Source: Archilochus colubris (lineage: Eukaryota; Chordata; Aves; Apodiformes; Trochilidae). Taken from it: a DNA stretch of 64,000 nucleotides. The notes beneath the pieces are model-generated. The model searched no databases. It had not been told where the DNA came from and saw only the letters and a list, made by a program, of their open reading frames with translations. The stretch spans positions 6,262,627-6,326,626 of the forward strand of contig CM041092.1 of the NCBI GenBank assembly GCA_023079485.1, given 5' to 3'. Below are positions 38,801 through 53,412 of this stretch, in pieces (positions within the stretch are counted from its first letter, which is position 1; every line of letters begins with the position of its first letter). The position numbers and the translations under genes were made by a program.

Positions 38801-41800
38801 GAAGGTTCAGTGTAGGAGAATTAAGTGTTACAGGTAAAGAGTGTTACAGGTAAAGTGTGTTACAGGCTTGGGCCATCCACAAGCAGGTACACACTCACCA
38901 ACCTGTTCCTTTCCCTTGAATTCTTCCTTCATCTCTAGTTCTGAGGAAGCAAGGCTTGGGAAAAGCCATTTGTTAACTAAGTGCAGCCTTCTGATTCCAT
39001 GGTACAGGAATCCCATTTGGGAGATCTCACATAGCCCTATTATTCATTTCATAAAAGGAAAGCAAAAGTAGGGAAAGTCCAGGGAACTACTGGTACCAAG
39101 AGTTATTAAGGCTTTCTTCTAAAAGGGGGAAGAAACTCAAAGGTGGGACATGGGGAATAAAAAATGTATGCAATTAGAAAATCAGGAAGAGGAAAAGACT
39201 ATTCACCATTCCTTATACCAGATGGCAACCTTAAAACCTTACAAAAAGAGAAGGCATCATTCTGATAGAAAGCAAGAACTGTAAGGAAATGGAATATACC
39301 AAAGGAGACAGCAAAAACAAACACACTTTTAGAATACATCATCAGGCTTAAGAATCAAATTTTGGACCTTGTTGCTCTGGGATACTTGGATGCCAGATGT
39401 AGAAATTGTTTCAAAAAGTACTTTAAACAGATGCTTGGAGAAATGTCCATCAGGGGTCTTAAGGTTGTTTCCCTTAAGGTGCAGGCACCATCTCCAGCTC
39501 AGGGCTTCCTAGAGCTTCCCACTATCAGAAGTGAGGGGGGGATGCAAGAAAGTTTCTGTATTTGCTCTTTTCTTACCCAATTTCCCCAGACTGCCATCAT
39601 GGCCAGAGCTGGGGACAAGGACAGAGTCAGTGGGACTCTGAGGGTGCTCACTGCAGCTGCTCTCATGGTCTTATTTGAGGAAGGAGGAAATCAAGGTTTG
39701 CAAAAGGTCAGTAAGAAACATTAATTAATTCTCACACACATCATCTTTTGGCCTTATATCAAAGAAAACACTACTAAGAATCATTTATTAGCCTGGCATT
39801 TGGGAAACTGTTCATTAGAGGTTGGGTCTGAATTCCTGGTGCTCATCTTTTTTTTTTTTTCCAGACAAAGTCAATGGAAATTCCTGCTGCAACTCAAACG
39901 TTTGGTGGGAGCCAGTGTTTCCCCAAAAAGCAGTGGTTATGCAGCTTAGGAGAGGAAAAAATATGTCACTGCTTGGTCAAATGAGATTCCAGCTTAGGTG
40001 CTGATCTTGGAGACTGGAGAACAGAGAACAAGACTGTAGATCCTGGCAGGCATCAGGAAGAAAACCACTAAGTTGAAAAAATAGTCCCCAGCATAACAAG
40101 CAGTGTCATCTATAATAGCTTTATGTCTAAGGCTTGATGTCAGGCTTTTCCTTTTATTGTCAGCAGAGGGTTCCTTTGCCTAAATAATTATAACAACTCT
40201 TTTTTTAAAAAAAAAAAACAAGTTTGGATAACACCCTTCTCAAAAAAACATGAAATACTAATTTTGCAGCTGATTGGTTTTGACACTCCTGGCTATCAAA
40301 ACATTAAACCTTCTATGACAAGACTGTAGTTATCTGAGAGGAGGCTCCCAGGAGGAATTTTTCAGTTGACATTCCCAATAAAGATTTCAAAAGTACCTTG
40401 GCTGTATTTATCATCCCCATCACCCCCAGGCAACGCCAACGTGAGACACGTCTTACTCCACACACAAGAAATTGTCACTCACTTCAGCCAGCTCACCTAC
40501 ATTTTACTTTGGAAAAATGCTATAAAAACAAAATGCAAATTAATATTACAGATACAGATAACCACTACCAGGTCTTATTGTGGGAGTACTAATTAGTTAT
40601 CTTTCTGAACAAGATATCTGGAGGCATGAAAAGGGCTTGGCACTCAACTTACATTAACTTTTCTTATGAGTCAGACACCCAATTATCCTTTGTGCTGTTG
40701 AAAAATCCATCCTCATCTCTGATTTTTATCTTTCCATAAGAGCTGACATCTAATAAAACATCATTAGGTATGCAGTCAAAACAACATAACACTTAAAAAA
40801 ATTACTGGTAGTCATAGTTAATTATCTGTATAATATTTCTTTTAAAGCTCAGTAATTTGAGTCAATATTTCAGATATCTTTTCTGTATAAAACAGGTTTG
40901 AGTATTTACTAGGAGAGCATCAGCTACTGGTATTTACATCACAAAGAGTAAAAAGAAAACCACAACAAAATAGTAGAGCATACTTTACAAGTAGTTTTGA
41001 CTTAATTGCAAATTTGTAATTAATAGGACTGAATTATCTACCAATTTAAAATTGTTTTTTAAAAGGGCAATATCAGTAGTCTTGAAACAACCCAAATCAA
41101 ATAGAATTTTTTTACAAGAAATGCAAATGATTGTCCCCAAAGTACTTAAAGCAAAAGTTAGAAAGAAACACAGACTTGTTTTAAAAAATGACAGAAAAAA
41201 GATTGTTAAAAATTAAATAGAAATCATACAGATTAGCTCTTAGAAGTTATCACAAAACGTAAAGAAAAATATTTGAAAGATGGTTAGCATGAATGCTAAG
41301 AATAATATGATGTTTGAAGAATACTGGGAGCTAAAGGAATCATGCCAACACCATGGTTAAATTCCACGTGGGTCCTACTGAGTTCTTAGAAAACCTCATG
41401 CCATCCCTCTTGGGTGATGAGTGCTGCATCTCCTGGCTTGAACTGGAGGCTCCAATTTTCCCATGCTTTTGGAGGACACCCACACAGCAGGCAGATGCAC
41501 CTAAATAAAGGATTTCTCAAGTTTGCTGCCCACAAGCAAAGCAGGCACACACCTTTCTTGCTGGGAAACCCCAGCCAGCCCAGCACCAACTGATTTGTCT
41601 TGATTTTTCTCTGCCCTCATTTCAGATGTGGTCCACGTTACATGCTCAATGTGGCAGCACTGGCAAAATATTCTGAGCATTTTAGACCTGTGCTTCCCAC
41701 CAGCAATGACTCTGAACACAGATGCATGCTGCATCTTAGCGGGGAGGATAAACAGAAAAAAAAATGGTAAATTTGCAACAGTTTCATAATCTGTGAAGGA

Positions 41801-43248
41801 AAGATCTGTTTCTGGAATACGGCTGAAATATAAACTGATATCCAGAATAACATTTTGGTCTGAAACTGAGATGTGGACTGACAGATTATATCAACTAATT
41901 CAAACAAAATACCAAAAATTTATCCATGTGATCCATCACTCTGAAATCACTGCAGACAAACTGCCTATGGATCATGGACATGACTTAAATATTTCTTCTT
42001 CATTAAAATGAAACTAGTATACCCTCTCTTCAGGCAAGGTGCAATAAAGCAAAAGCTGCAAGTGTTTTCTCATCTATGCCTTTATGTCTTTAAATGGAAA
42101 AGCCACTTAAAACTATCAGAAATGGCTGCAGCTGCAAAGGGACTGGAGATAAGTGGGGAGATGTGCAGCCACAGCTGTATCATGCTGCTTGGTACATTAA
42201 GTTATGAGGAAGGGAGTCTGTTATCCTAAATTAAACCCATGGCTGGGATTTAAATACCATCTCCAGAAAAAGCAGTCCAAAGAACCACTCCTAGCTTTAG
42301 TGGATCAATAGCTTCCTCTGGTAGTGGGGTCCCCAAAACTGCCCAAAATGCTGCCTGCCCCAAAGTGGTCCCTGCTACAGAGGATGCCCATGAGCCAGCA
42401 GCCACACTGAACAGCACCAGGGGACTAGTGAGACTTTTGAAACAAAGGAAGAAATCAGCTTGAAGAGTATAAAAAAAGCTTTTTTTTTCTTTTTTTTTTC
42501 TTATAGCAAAGCAGAGAGAGCAGATCTCATACCAGGGAGGCAGATGGGTGCACACAGACCCAGCAACCATATCTCCCATGGGAAGGGACCCTGCATAAAT
42601 TGGATAAGGAGACAGACGTTTGGGGGAGGGAGAGAGTGCATTTTAAGGTGGGGGGATGATTATAAATTTTTCACAATTAGTTATAGAAAGGTGTTTATAA
42701 ATTTACCCTGAGCATATTGTAGCTCATCTGGTGCAATGCTGATATCAGTCTCAAACACACAGTTCACTGATTGCTGGTTAATTACGTCCCATTAATAAAT
42801 CAATGAAGCGCTTTGATCCTGATTTGATTTATATTAGATTGTTTAAGCAGCTCTTCACTGCAGCAGGCAGGCATCCTAGCATTCCCTGCCTGTCTCTCTG
42901 AAAAACTAAGAAACTTAATATGGTCCACAAAATGTTACTCTCAAGCTTAGGAAAACTCTGTACAATGCACCAGCTTAACACTCTGCTGACTGCTCCCCAT
43001 GAACAGCACTTGTTGTCAAAGCCAGGAATTGAGAGAAATGGGAAGAAGAGCAATCTAAGGGAAGTATTGGATGAGGGACAATTATGTTCCTTTTTAGTGA
43101 TGACCCTGAGCGTGGCAAGGTGCTGACAAACATCCTCCCCACCCCATCACAGCACAGTACACAACCACTCATGTCACTGCTTTTCCTCCTTTCCCAACTG
43201 ATGCAAAGTTCCACAGGAAGAGGGAAAGATCCAGGCAAGAGCAGGAAT
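32846..43248. other. THSD7B: Intronic sequence without recognised gene
   Basis: AT-rich intron 1. It includes a (TA)n stretch just right of the LTR (to about 32886), short triplicate units (GTGTTACAGGTAAAG-like, 38825-38867), AGAGACACAT-type units (38228-38262), and T or A runs near 39848 and 40205-40218. A splice-acceptor-like site with a short acidic open frame at 36528-36590 is discussed as a finding. No gene can be supported. Confidence 0.5.
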
Positions 43249-43330
43249 AGAATCATAGGATTTCATAGGCTGGAAAAGAGCTTTAAGATCACAGAGTCCA
43301 ACCTCATCCTAACCCTATTACCCTATTTCT
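43249..43330 (-). mobile_element. CR1 LINE fragment, 3' end
   Basis: The start, AGAATCATAGGATTTCATAGG, is the reverse complement of the CR1 3' terminal short repeats (ATTCTATG type). It continues CTGGAAAAGAGC, TTTAAGATCA and GAGTCCAACC, the usual antisense CR1 sequence inward from the end. The element is on the minus strand with its 3' end at the left, and is truncated after about 80 bases. Confidence 0.8.
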
Positions 43331-46300
43331 GATGACCCAGATTTTTTTGTCAAAATGGAACGGGGCTTAGGTTAGCAGTGCCAGGGGTGAGAGTGAGAAA
43401 AGAGACCGCAGCTCCTAGAAGCCCTCACTCTTTTTCCTGCTACCAAGAAACTAGGTCATTAAAATCAAGCAAGACCAGGATGGCCACCTGCCTGCACTAG
43501 TTAGCAGTACCCTTCAAACAAGGCACTGAAGCCATCTGGGAACAATCTCTTTCTGGGAAGAAGCTTCAGAGAGGAGTCTGTATGCTGGAGATGGTGGGGC
43601 CCAATCTGAACGGAGAGAAGTCAACTGGCAAGAGAGATTCCCTGAAGGTAAATGTATTTACTCACTTCGTGGCCTTTCAGCCTGATGTTAAATTTATGAG
43701 CTTTTATGTTCTGTTGTATTTTAAGCGTTCAGCTCAGAAAACCACAGTTGTGGCACGGAATGAAAAAACCCCATAAAGTCAAAAAGCATAAAAAGAGATT
43801 TAACTGTCTCCTCTTAATTTCTTTCTTCTCTCTGGGATAAGTCTTTGATTCAGACTGAACAGCTCAGCTGCTCTTCAGGGCAAACAGGGGAAATACACAC
43901 CTCTTAAAACTGCTGCAAGCTTCAGGGCTATCAGCACAGCCCAATGCAAAAACATCCCAAGCCCAGGGCTCAGAGACAGGGATGGTGTTTACTCCCTGCC
44001 CACCCTATCAGGGACTCTGCAGGCAACAGAGAAATGGGATTTCTCCAGAGTCCCTGGGCTGCCTGGGCTGCTGCCATCCATAAGTGTCCACATTGGTTCA
44101 GTAGGAAAATCCATCAGCTCTATCTGATCCATCCTTCTGAGCTGCAAAGTGCTGAGCACTGATACACCACAGTGTGGTGGTGGAAATTATTCCATTTTTT
44201 AACTATATCACACACAGAAAAAAAGCTTTTGATGAGGCCAGGCAGGTCTGCCAAACAAAATTTCTATCTAAAAATCTTCTCAAATTAAAAATAATAAAAA
44301 AAAAAAACCCACACAACCTACTTTATTTAGCTTCAGTTGTTCCCTTTCTGTCCAGAAGCTGTGAGCTATAAATCTCTGCAGAACAGAGCCCATTAACACA
44401 ATCTCTAACAACCTGATACAGTGGAGCCACCAGCCAGCTGTCACCACCACACCTATTCAGGCTTTATATATTGCTCTTGGAAAAAAAGGAGAAACACAGT
44501 ACCTGGGTTTTGTTCTTGTGTCAGAAGAATGCAAGGCTATAGCATAATCATGTTTAGAAAAATTATACAAGAGCTACACTGTAGATATTTTATCTATCAT
44601 CCCACCTGGTTTCTAACTCAAGGGAAATCAGTTAGCCTTAAGAAAAGACTCTGAGGTGGGTTACAATAAACTGAAAAGGAGAAAAGGAAGCTCTGAAAAT
44701 TAAGCTTTAGAAGTTTATAAACTTCATCTACAAGACTCAACTTCATCCTTCCTTGTCCTCACACTTTTATCTTAAGCAGATGTGATATTTGGAGCAACTC
44801 CTTAAACCTACACCTGCAGCCATGCAGATTTTAAGCAAATGCATTTCTGCTTCATTTATGTATGCAGAATTTAGTATATAGAGAATGTATTTTACCTGAG
44901 TTTGAGGAGAAGCCAGAAAACAGTGTTCACATTTAATTTTAATGTCACAAAGCAATATTCTCTTTCAGAGCCCTTCCCCTTCAGAGTTTTTCAAAACCTC
45001 TTGCCTGTCAAGAGGAGTTGGCAGCATCAAAACTTGGAAAAAGTTTTGAGCTCCAAAATTCCATCCTTATTCTCTTTGTCACCTGCACATGGAATATAAT
45101 TTAATTTGTTTCTCTTACACAGGGCATGTTTCTGCCTTCATTTCTGAACAGAACCACTGAAACACTGATTAGCCACAGGATTTTAAAAGAAAATATGAAG
45201 TAAACAGGACCGTGTATATACACCAGGTACTCATAAAACGGGATTTCTTTTTTTTTCCCCCTATTTAATTTTTTTGCTTTCTCCTATTGCACAAAAACCT
45301 CCCAGATGATGCAAGTTTTCTCTTGGTGCTGCATACAGTCCACTCCAGGTCTTGTTAGAGGATGCTAAAGTTGGTGCTGAAGGGGCACTTGGCAGCCCAG
45401 GCGGCCTGTGAATGATGCTGGACCCAGAGCACCCCAGGTGTGTGGTGCTAACACGGTGAGGTCTGTGCTGCTGTGAAGCAAATGGGAAGCAACAGTTTGG
45501 GGCAGATTTGAATGTTCCTGGTTCTTAAGATGTCATCCAGTAACACAGAGGCTGCTGTGAAATCTGCAGTCCTGGAGGTTGGCAGAACAGATGGAGCCTT
45601 AACCTTTAGTGGAGACTGGTTACACAGCTTCTGCATCTTAAATAATTTATATGCTCTGATCATACGGGAGCTTCAGCTGTGGAAACAGATGATGCTGAAA
45701 CGAGATCTGATCCAATCTGTTCACTTGCCACTGTTCAAAAACTAAGAAAGGTGAGCAGGTCACCTGGCAGCCCATGGCCCTTAGAGGCCCTTTGGGACTT
45801 TCAGCCCCAAACACTTGTTTATCACCAGTTATTGCACTTGACACAACTCAGTGTAGGTTTGTGGTACACCACATTTGCTTCAGCTAATCAACTTCAAGGC
45901 AATTTTTCTCTAAAACCAGGCAAAAGATTCCCTTAAATTACAATTCAGGTGCTCTGCAGATGAGTAAGAAGTTAGGCAAGCACTGAATATGTTATCATAC
46001 AAATGCCCAACTAACAAACAGCAGCTTACTCTTAAGGTAATATATTTACAAAAGGGTAACAGTGCTTCTGCAAGGGCAAGGTGTCAAAAAGGCCCCAAAG
46101 CAGGAAATTTGGGGCTGAAAGCAGCATTTGTGCTGTCTCTCAGGATGGGCAATGGCTCAGGGACACCATGAGCCCCTATGCCAGAGCAAAGGAACCACAA
46201 AAGGGCACATATCTGCATCAACAGAGAGCTGCAGAGTGAAAAGGATTCAGATGCAGCAGGTGACTTAGGTCACCCTCAGAAATACAAATAATATCCCACT

Positions 46301-49300
46301 TTTATCATGCTTGTTTAGGCATGCTGGGGCAGTCTGAAAGCTCCCCCAGAACCACTTAGGAGATACTTATTAAAGTAAACCAGCCCTGATTCAGCTCACT
46401 CTAATATTCCAGACTAAAAACTCCTCTATAAAAGCTGATTCCTGAACAGACCAAATATTGCTGCTCCGGGATGTCCAACGAAGAGCAGGGCAGATGGTCA
46501 GGGGTGGCAGCAGCTTTGCTCATCTGAATTTAATCCATCACCACAACTCAGTCAGAGCCCTCAGTCATGTGCCCTTCGCTTACTCACTCACTGGGTTCAC
46601 ACAAGGCATCCAAAAAAAGCCTCCTGAACAAGATGTACAGCTCATTTTTACTATTCAACCCTGCCAGCATCCCTGGTTGGGTTTTTATTTTTTTAGGAAA
46701 AAAAGAAAAGGTTGGAGAAATAATTCTGCTCTTGGCTGATAGAATCTCTGCCAGGTTTTCCATCCTAAGTGCATTTTAATCCTGTCACTGCTAAAACTTT
46801 TCAAAAAAAACCCTGCATTTAATGAAAATAAAACAGATGCGTAACTGCCGAATGTCACCAAGACTGTTAACATGTGTCATCACTAAGTTTTAATAGCAAA
46901 ACTGAAAAAAAGAATCATAAAATAAAAGTAAGAGCTATGACAGGGAAACAGGGTTGCCATAGAAGTCCAGTTTCCACAAGCAGAGTCTTCCCAGCAGAGG
47001 AGACCCAGAGTCCCTGCTGGCACCCACAGCCCCAGGGCTGCCCTCACCCCCTTTCCCCTCCCAACCCCACAGCATCCTCCTGTCCTCCCATCACTCATCC
47101 TCACCATGTCTGCTGCAGGGTGAGACACTTCTCATCTAGATAATTCAATAGAAAGCCTTTAAATATATATATATATATACACATTTTTTTTTTTAATATC
47201 ATTTCCATCACACTGGCTACCTGAATCAAGCAGGGTCACCCAGCCTGACTCACTGAAAGTTTGGTTATGGGTGGTGGAAACCTCTACCCAAGGGAGGACA
47301 CAGTTTTGCAAGTCCACACTCTCACCTCCTGCATCAACACCCCCACTGAAACAAGTTCTGAGTTATCAGCCAAGGAAGCTGCTCCAGAGGATAAGGGCAC
47401 TGAGAGGAGGTGCTGCTCATACAAATGAAGAGGCAGAGGAGAAGAATTTGGGAAGACTGACTGAGGATGCAGTCAGAGAGATCATGGGCACCACATCCTT
47501 TCACCCAGCCACATTCGTGCTGCAAAATACCCACATCACCATTGTGATTCCTGTTTCAAAGAATAAAGCTGAATAAAATGATCAATGGTTTCTCCCTCTG
47601 CTTTCCATAGGAAAGCAAAGCAAAGAGCCTGTCTGAAGTTTCTTCCCTTCCTTAATGAAACTCTTATTGATTTTTCATCCTGGTGAATCATTGCCTTGGA
47701 GCACTTTCTTTTAGCCACAGGTTCCCACATTTAATTTCTATGTATGCTTAAGGGAAAGTTTATCAACAGAGTCTCCAGAGAGACTGTAAAAGGGTTGATG
47801 AGAAAGTTATGAAATTTTACATGTGGCATTTATCAAACTAGTTTAAAAAACAGTCAGGATAATTCATGGCATTAGCAATCACCAGTTTCTTGTACCACTC
47901 TATGCCACCTTCTTGCAGCTGCCAGTGCATAAAGACAACAGAAGTCAGGCTGAACAGATTTATGTTGATAAGCAGTAAAAATAAAAATTTTTTAAAATCA
48001 CAACAGAAACTCATTCAGGCATATGGATCTTCCACACACTAATAGTTACCCAAAGATAAGCAGTGCAGAACATATGTGTGTGTCCATAGGATACCAGAGC
48101 AGTTACTGGCATTAAAATGTTTCTTCAGACAAGAAGTCATGAGGAAACTGTCAGGATTTAAATAAATAAATAAAATCCATCAACAGTACATGAACTGACA
48201 ACTTTACCAATACCATCCAAGGCATAAAAAGAAAGAAATCTCTGAAAATATATTATTAAGCTAATATTTCCCAGATGCTTCAGGTGCTGCATATATGGGG
48301 GAAAAAAACAAACAAAAAACCTGCAATGTTATGGCCCTTTTATCTCTCCTTCATGCCAAATTGGCTAACCAGTCAACAGAGGAGCAAATTTATGGGCTAG
48401 CAGGCATCATCCAGGATGCAGCAATTAAATTAATAATAAGCAAGGCTCATATCTAAGAAAAGGAGTATCCTTTGCTAAAAATTCAGTAAATTTTAATTGT
48501 GATTAATATTGTCTAGATGTCACTGTGACTGATTGGCTAGAACTGGTTCCAGAACAGATAAAAACAAGGGTCTTTCACAAAGTATCTTTTCAGCCACAGG
48601 AAAAAAAAAGAAAAAAATTAGAGGGTATAAAACTTACACTTCTAGAAAAAGACTGAATCACGTCTGTGACTTTAGCAATCAACCCTCTGTCTACCAGTTG
48701 TCCTTGAGAGGTGAAGCAGTAGAGAAGCTTAATGCAAATCTTCTTTTTCCCACTTTCTCATGTGCTTATCTTAAAGTAACCTAACCAGAAATACTTTGAT
48801 GTTGATAATACAAGTGCCCTTAACCATTTGCCAGATCAGCTGATGAAGGAATTAACCAGGGCTAACTACCTGGTACCGACCATTATCTGGCAGCAGTGAT
48901 GGGTAACAGAGCCCCCAGCATGCTGCCCACACACCTGTGAACTGAGCAGGGCAGAGAATCCACTGCAGGTCACAAGGATCTTCTTAGGCTGAAGATCAGC
49001 CTGTGAGAAGCTCAGACTGACAAAATAAGGTGTGCCAAAGGAAGGAAAGTCCTTACACTGCACAGGAACAAGCCCTGGATGAAGCTGAATGAGCTTACTC
49101 ACGTAGGATGCTTAGCCCAGCACAAAGAGAAGTTGCCACACCAGCACAAGCAGCAAAAAGGAGATTTTATGGACTTAAGAAGATTTTAAAATTCCTCTGT
49201 TGCTCGTGACAATTAGGTCTTCTACTCCAAAAACGTTTAAGAACTGTAAGAAGTTATATTGGGATGAGAAAAGGTTAGGGGAATTTTTAAACTCCCACAA

Positions 49301-52300
49301 AACAGCCAATAACAAAATACTGAGATGAGAAGGAAGAACATTTATAAAATCCTACATGAAGCAAACACGAAAAGGTTGCTCAGTTGCAAGATAACTGAGT
49401 AATATAACCTTTCAAAGTAGCAACAAAAAGCGATTAGAGCATCCCTTGGATTGAAAATGATTGATTATCACTGCTAATATTGGAAGTGAAGTTGACTGTA
49501 ATGTTTTTTATGTAATTGCTTTATTGAATGCTGCATAGTTTTATTTGGTAATATATTCAGAACACTGTGAGTTTACCATTCCTTTAGCTCCTGACACACA
49601 CAGACATATAGTTACAATATATTTATTCCAATTATTTTGTATTAAATGGCACATACTAAGGTTATCTCCTGACCTTTCAGTTAAGGTCTATGGGGAATCT
49701 TCTGCCTGCAGAACCATCTAGTAGATCTGAGTACCAGCAACTTTCCATCCTCAGCATCTGTTCGCTGGTTTATTCCATAAACTGTATCAAAATACCTTAA
49801 ATGGGATTTGATGCCCTGTGGGCTATAATAATTAAATCATTTTGAGGACTCTGAAAGCTGGCTCATCTATTAAAAAAAAAAAAATCCATCTAGGACAAGG
49901 AGATCACACTGAAGAAATAAATAAGTAAAATTCAATTATGTTTTTTAATATTGCAGTACATTAAAACTTTAAAATATCTATAGGCAAAGAAGGATTTTGT
50001 TTGGTTGTTGTTTACCTTTGGTTTTATTCAAAACAGCAGCCTTAAGTATTTAAATGTAGCTGCAGAGAATTCCATTTTCTCACCTGCTTTTCATTTTCCT
50101 TCATTTCTTATCCCCTGGTGTCACTCCCTACTTTTTTGGAGAGAGTCCTAGCAAAGGTCAGTAGTCACTTAGCCATCAATAAATACCCACCATGAGAGTG
50201 ACAATTTCGGGCTTCCTGAGCTCCCATTACTAAACCAAGCTACATGTTTGAAAGCTCATAACAAAAAGCCCTAAGTACTTTAGAGTGTTCCAAACACAAA
50301 TATAATGTTACTTTTAAAGCAGTAAGTATGAAAAATATCAAAGGATATTTACACAAAGGTGTGTAATACCAAGCTTTATCATCTATTGCACACGTATATT
50401 GACTTAACTGAGACACGCTCACTTATCTACAAAGCAAAAATTGGGTTTTAAGTACTGCACTTTGCAGGACCCTTAGGGCACAATAACATGACTGTCATCA
50501 CTTACTCTGCCTTCCCTGTCTCTCATTTGATCCTTCTCCAAGACTTCAAACCATTGCAGCCACGTTTTTATTTCTGCCAGTGCATCAGTGGCCTTGGTCG
50601 GATGGCAAACCAATTACACTCAGCATTTAAATGCAAGCAAAAAAATAATGCATAAACACAGAACAAAGAGACTGCCACTAAAGAGAGATACTGAGCACTC
50701 AGAGTGGCTGCACAACCTTTCATCTCAGTCCTACACATACAAGGATATACTCAGTTTTCTTTTTTTGTTGTTGGTTTTCTGCACACTTTTTCATGTTTGG
50801 AGCCAGTTCTGCAATTCACGTTTTCTCAGCACTTTGCAGAGGAAGGCAGCAGATAGAGGATTGATATTTTCTGAAGAGAAAAGTGTGATCAATACCAGTT
50901 AAAGTTTGGATAAACCCTCATTATCAGATTTCTACAACTTCAAACAAGTACATGTCGGCTGCCTGTTAAGCACAGACACAACTTCAGGGGCTCAGTGCTG
51001 ACAGGGAATAAAGCAGAACTGGGGAAAACACATCTGCAGAATCACAAATTGTCACATTAACAATGGCTTAAATCAGCAGACAGCTATACTTAGGTTATGA
51101 AATATTTAATGTCAGTTGAAAAATAGATGTACTGAATTAGTTTAGCTGAAAATATTGAAAGCCTGTGTAAGTTACTTATCCTAGTCATACAGTGTACACA
51201 TTTAACATCCAGAGCTGCGAGAAATTCAATGAAATTCATTTTTATTTCTGCTTGAATTCAGCATTACTTTATTAACACAAGCTCGAATATTAAGGGAATG
51301 ACAATACAAAGTGTATGCAAGCATGGCTTTATGTGCACCACATTGAATAAAATCACTTCTGAAAAGTTCCTGATGTTCCATCATTACAGCCTCCTTTTAA
51401 TCCTTGTCTGTAATAACTCCTAATTCCTTGCTGCATCCAGACAGCCACTCCCAAAACTATGCAAGCTCTTACACAGAATTTATTCAATGTACAGAAACAA
51501 TTTTTCTATATCCAGTATCTCCACTGTGAAGATTTTCAAAACCTAGATGAAAAGTGCTTATTTTGCTTAAAAGCAACTGGGTGATATAAATCTAACTAAC
51601 AGGTGAAAAGACCTTAAAGATGTCGTAAGTACTGACTTTATTTTTGTCTTCAGCAGCTTCAAACTTGTAAAATTTATGGTTATAAATGTCTTGCATAGAG
51701 AAGTAAAACTTGCCTCACACAGAGATGGATCTTTTTAAACTATTGAAATGTGAAGGTCTTTGGATCTCAGGGGTGATCGAATAAACCCTAGGGGATACCA
51801 AGCAGTGAAAAAGTTCAGATGGCAACAGAATGAACACCAGATCTCCCCTTGCCCTGTATTTAATGACATGGCTGGCACCACAAGCCCTGTTCCAGACTTT
51901 TGTTGACCTATTCAATAGCTTAAACAGTATAAAGTCCTGATAAGGACTTACTTAAGTACCTACCCTCCACATTTAAAATTTTAAGTATACTGCAAATGTA
52001 ATACTTTAAATATCGGGATTTTTCATCAAGTCATAAGATGTGAAATACCCTTGCATATAAAGCTTAGGAACACTTTTAAAGTTGCTGTTTACTATGCCAG
52101 GGAATACAAATCCTTTCATTACCCCTCTATTCTGTGTAGGGTACAAAAACGGCTCTGAACTTGTTCACAGTGACTTGGGCTGTGCTGGTGGTATCAGCCC
52201 TTTCTCCAAGTCTTTGAAAACTTGAAGACACTGCTTTATAAAGAGACACAAAAAGCTTTTAAAACCAGAACCTGTGGCATCTAGCAAGGGGAATGAAAAA

Positions 52301-52385
52301 TACACATCACTGAGCAGGCAAAACCAAGCAGCAAATATATATCTGCTTCAGAGAAATAATCTTGGTTTACTGGTACTTTCTCCAG
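43331..52385. other. THSD7B: Intronic sequence without recognised gene
   Basis: AT-rich intron 1. Simple sequence includes (AT)n at 47163-47178 followed by a T run at 47184-47194, A runs near 44289-44307, 48600-48614 and 49871-49883, and AAATA-type units near 48161-48175. Slightly GC-richer patches at 45380-45480 and 46960-47130 have open frames but no domain signature or paired splice sites. Nothing assignable. Confidence 0.5.
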
Positions 52386-52547
52386 GTTGTGCAAATGCTG
52401 GACGGCCGCAATGTGGGCTCGGTGTTTGAGGCATTGGGCCGGCTCCTCTTTGAACATATGCCCTTTCAAGTGAAATTAATCACTCTCTTTATCACTCCTG
52501 CAGCATCTGGAGCCATAATCATTACCCAACTGCTGAGAAAGAAATGA
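52386..52547 (+). CDS. Candidate terminal exon or microprotein, antisense inside THSD7B intron 1
   Basis: I do not recognise this protein. A splice acceptor (TTTACTGGTACTTTCTCCAG) ends at 52385 and is followed by 53 open codons and TGA at 52545-52547. An ATG at 52395 gives a 50-residue product starting MLDGRNVGSVFEALGRLLF. The frame uses codons that look selected (GAC GGC CGC AAT GTG GGC TCG GTG TTT GAG) and has CpG sites rare in the surrounding intron. An amphipathic-looking segment FEALGRLLFEHM comes first. A hydrophobic stretch of about 20 residues (LITLFITPAASGAIIITQLL) follows, and the chain ends RKK, as in a small tail-anchored or single-pass membrane protein. Alternatives are the last exon of a larger plus-strand gene, a decayed retrocopy, or chance. 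No upstream partner exon was identified. The coding call is tentative. Confidence 0.35.
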   Translation, partial: VVQMLDGRNVGSVFEALGRLLFEHMPFQVKLITLFITPAASGAIIITQLLRKK

Positions 52548-53412
52548 AACCACGAATCGCACGGGGAGTAAGGCTTAAGCATTCAGAGCTGGGAAGTTTT
52601 TATTAAGTTCGCATTTGAAAAGTGATTTTTCATGGCTAGCCTTCCAGGACATGCCACACAAAAGCTGGAGATTCTTCAGCAACTGTCTACAACTCATCCC
52701 CAGCATATAGAACCAATATATTTAGAGCCTCTGTAATGAGTTTTTAACATGCTTTTCCAAATTTAGCTCTCTAATCCCAAATGGCTGCTACACGCGTGTA
52801 GCACAGAGGGACACATTTTCCAATAATTTTTAAAAGGTCTCTAGAAGGAACTCCAGAAGTATGCACAGGGCTGGACACCAGTCAAAAGTAAGCACCAGAT
52901 CCTGCCTCTGGATTCACACACCACACTCCTACTCTGCTCAGCAGGAATTCTCTGTGCAAACTGAAGTCCATATATTCAAACCTGCTAAACATAATGAAAT
53001 GCCCATTTAATGTAGCAATTAGTTGAGGGTGATTAAAATAAACCATGAGGATTGCCAATAATCTGGATTACCAGGAAATACCTCTCACCCCTTCCAACTT
53101 CTCTATTTCTTGTTCCTGTCTTTTGATTTGAATTATTTTTTTATTTTTTAAGAAAAAAGCATTTCTAGGGTATCAGTGGGCAGACTATCCAAAACTCAAG
53201 TCCCTAGAGAAAGAGTCAGCTGTATTGCTTTCATACTGAAAGCAACAAATGCATTTTAAGGATTTATAATATAATTTTGTGTATTTTCACAAAAAAATCT
53301 GCTTTACACAAGAGGTGAATGAGGAAGTGATTATCCCCCTGTACTGAAATCATTCGATTAAAAAGTGAAGTGAAACTCTTACTCTAACTAACTAAAGCCA
53401 TAATTTATTATT

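Noticed and set aside
47271..47576. 101-codon plus-strand frame
   Set aside because: Partly charged and plausible-looking, but without a recognisable family, paired splice sites or codon bias; chance frame more likely.
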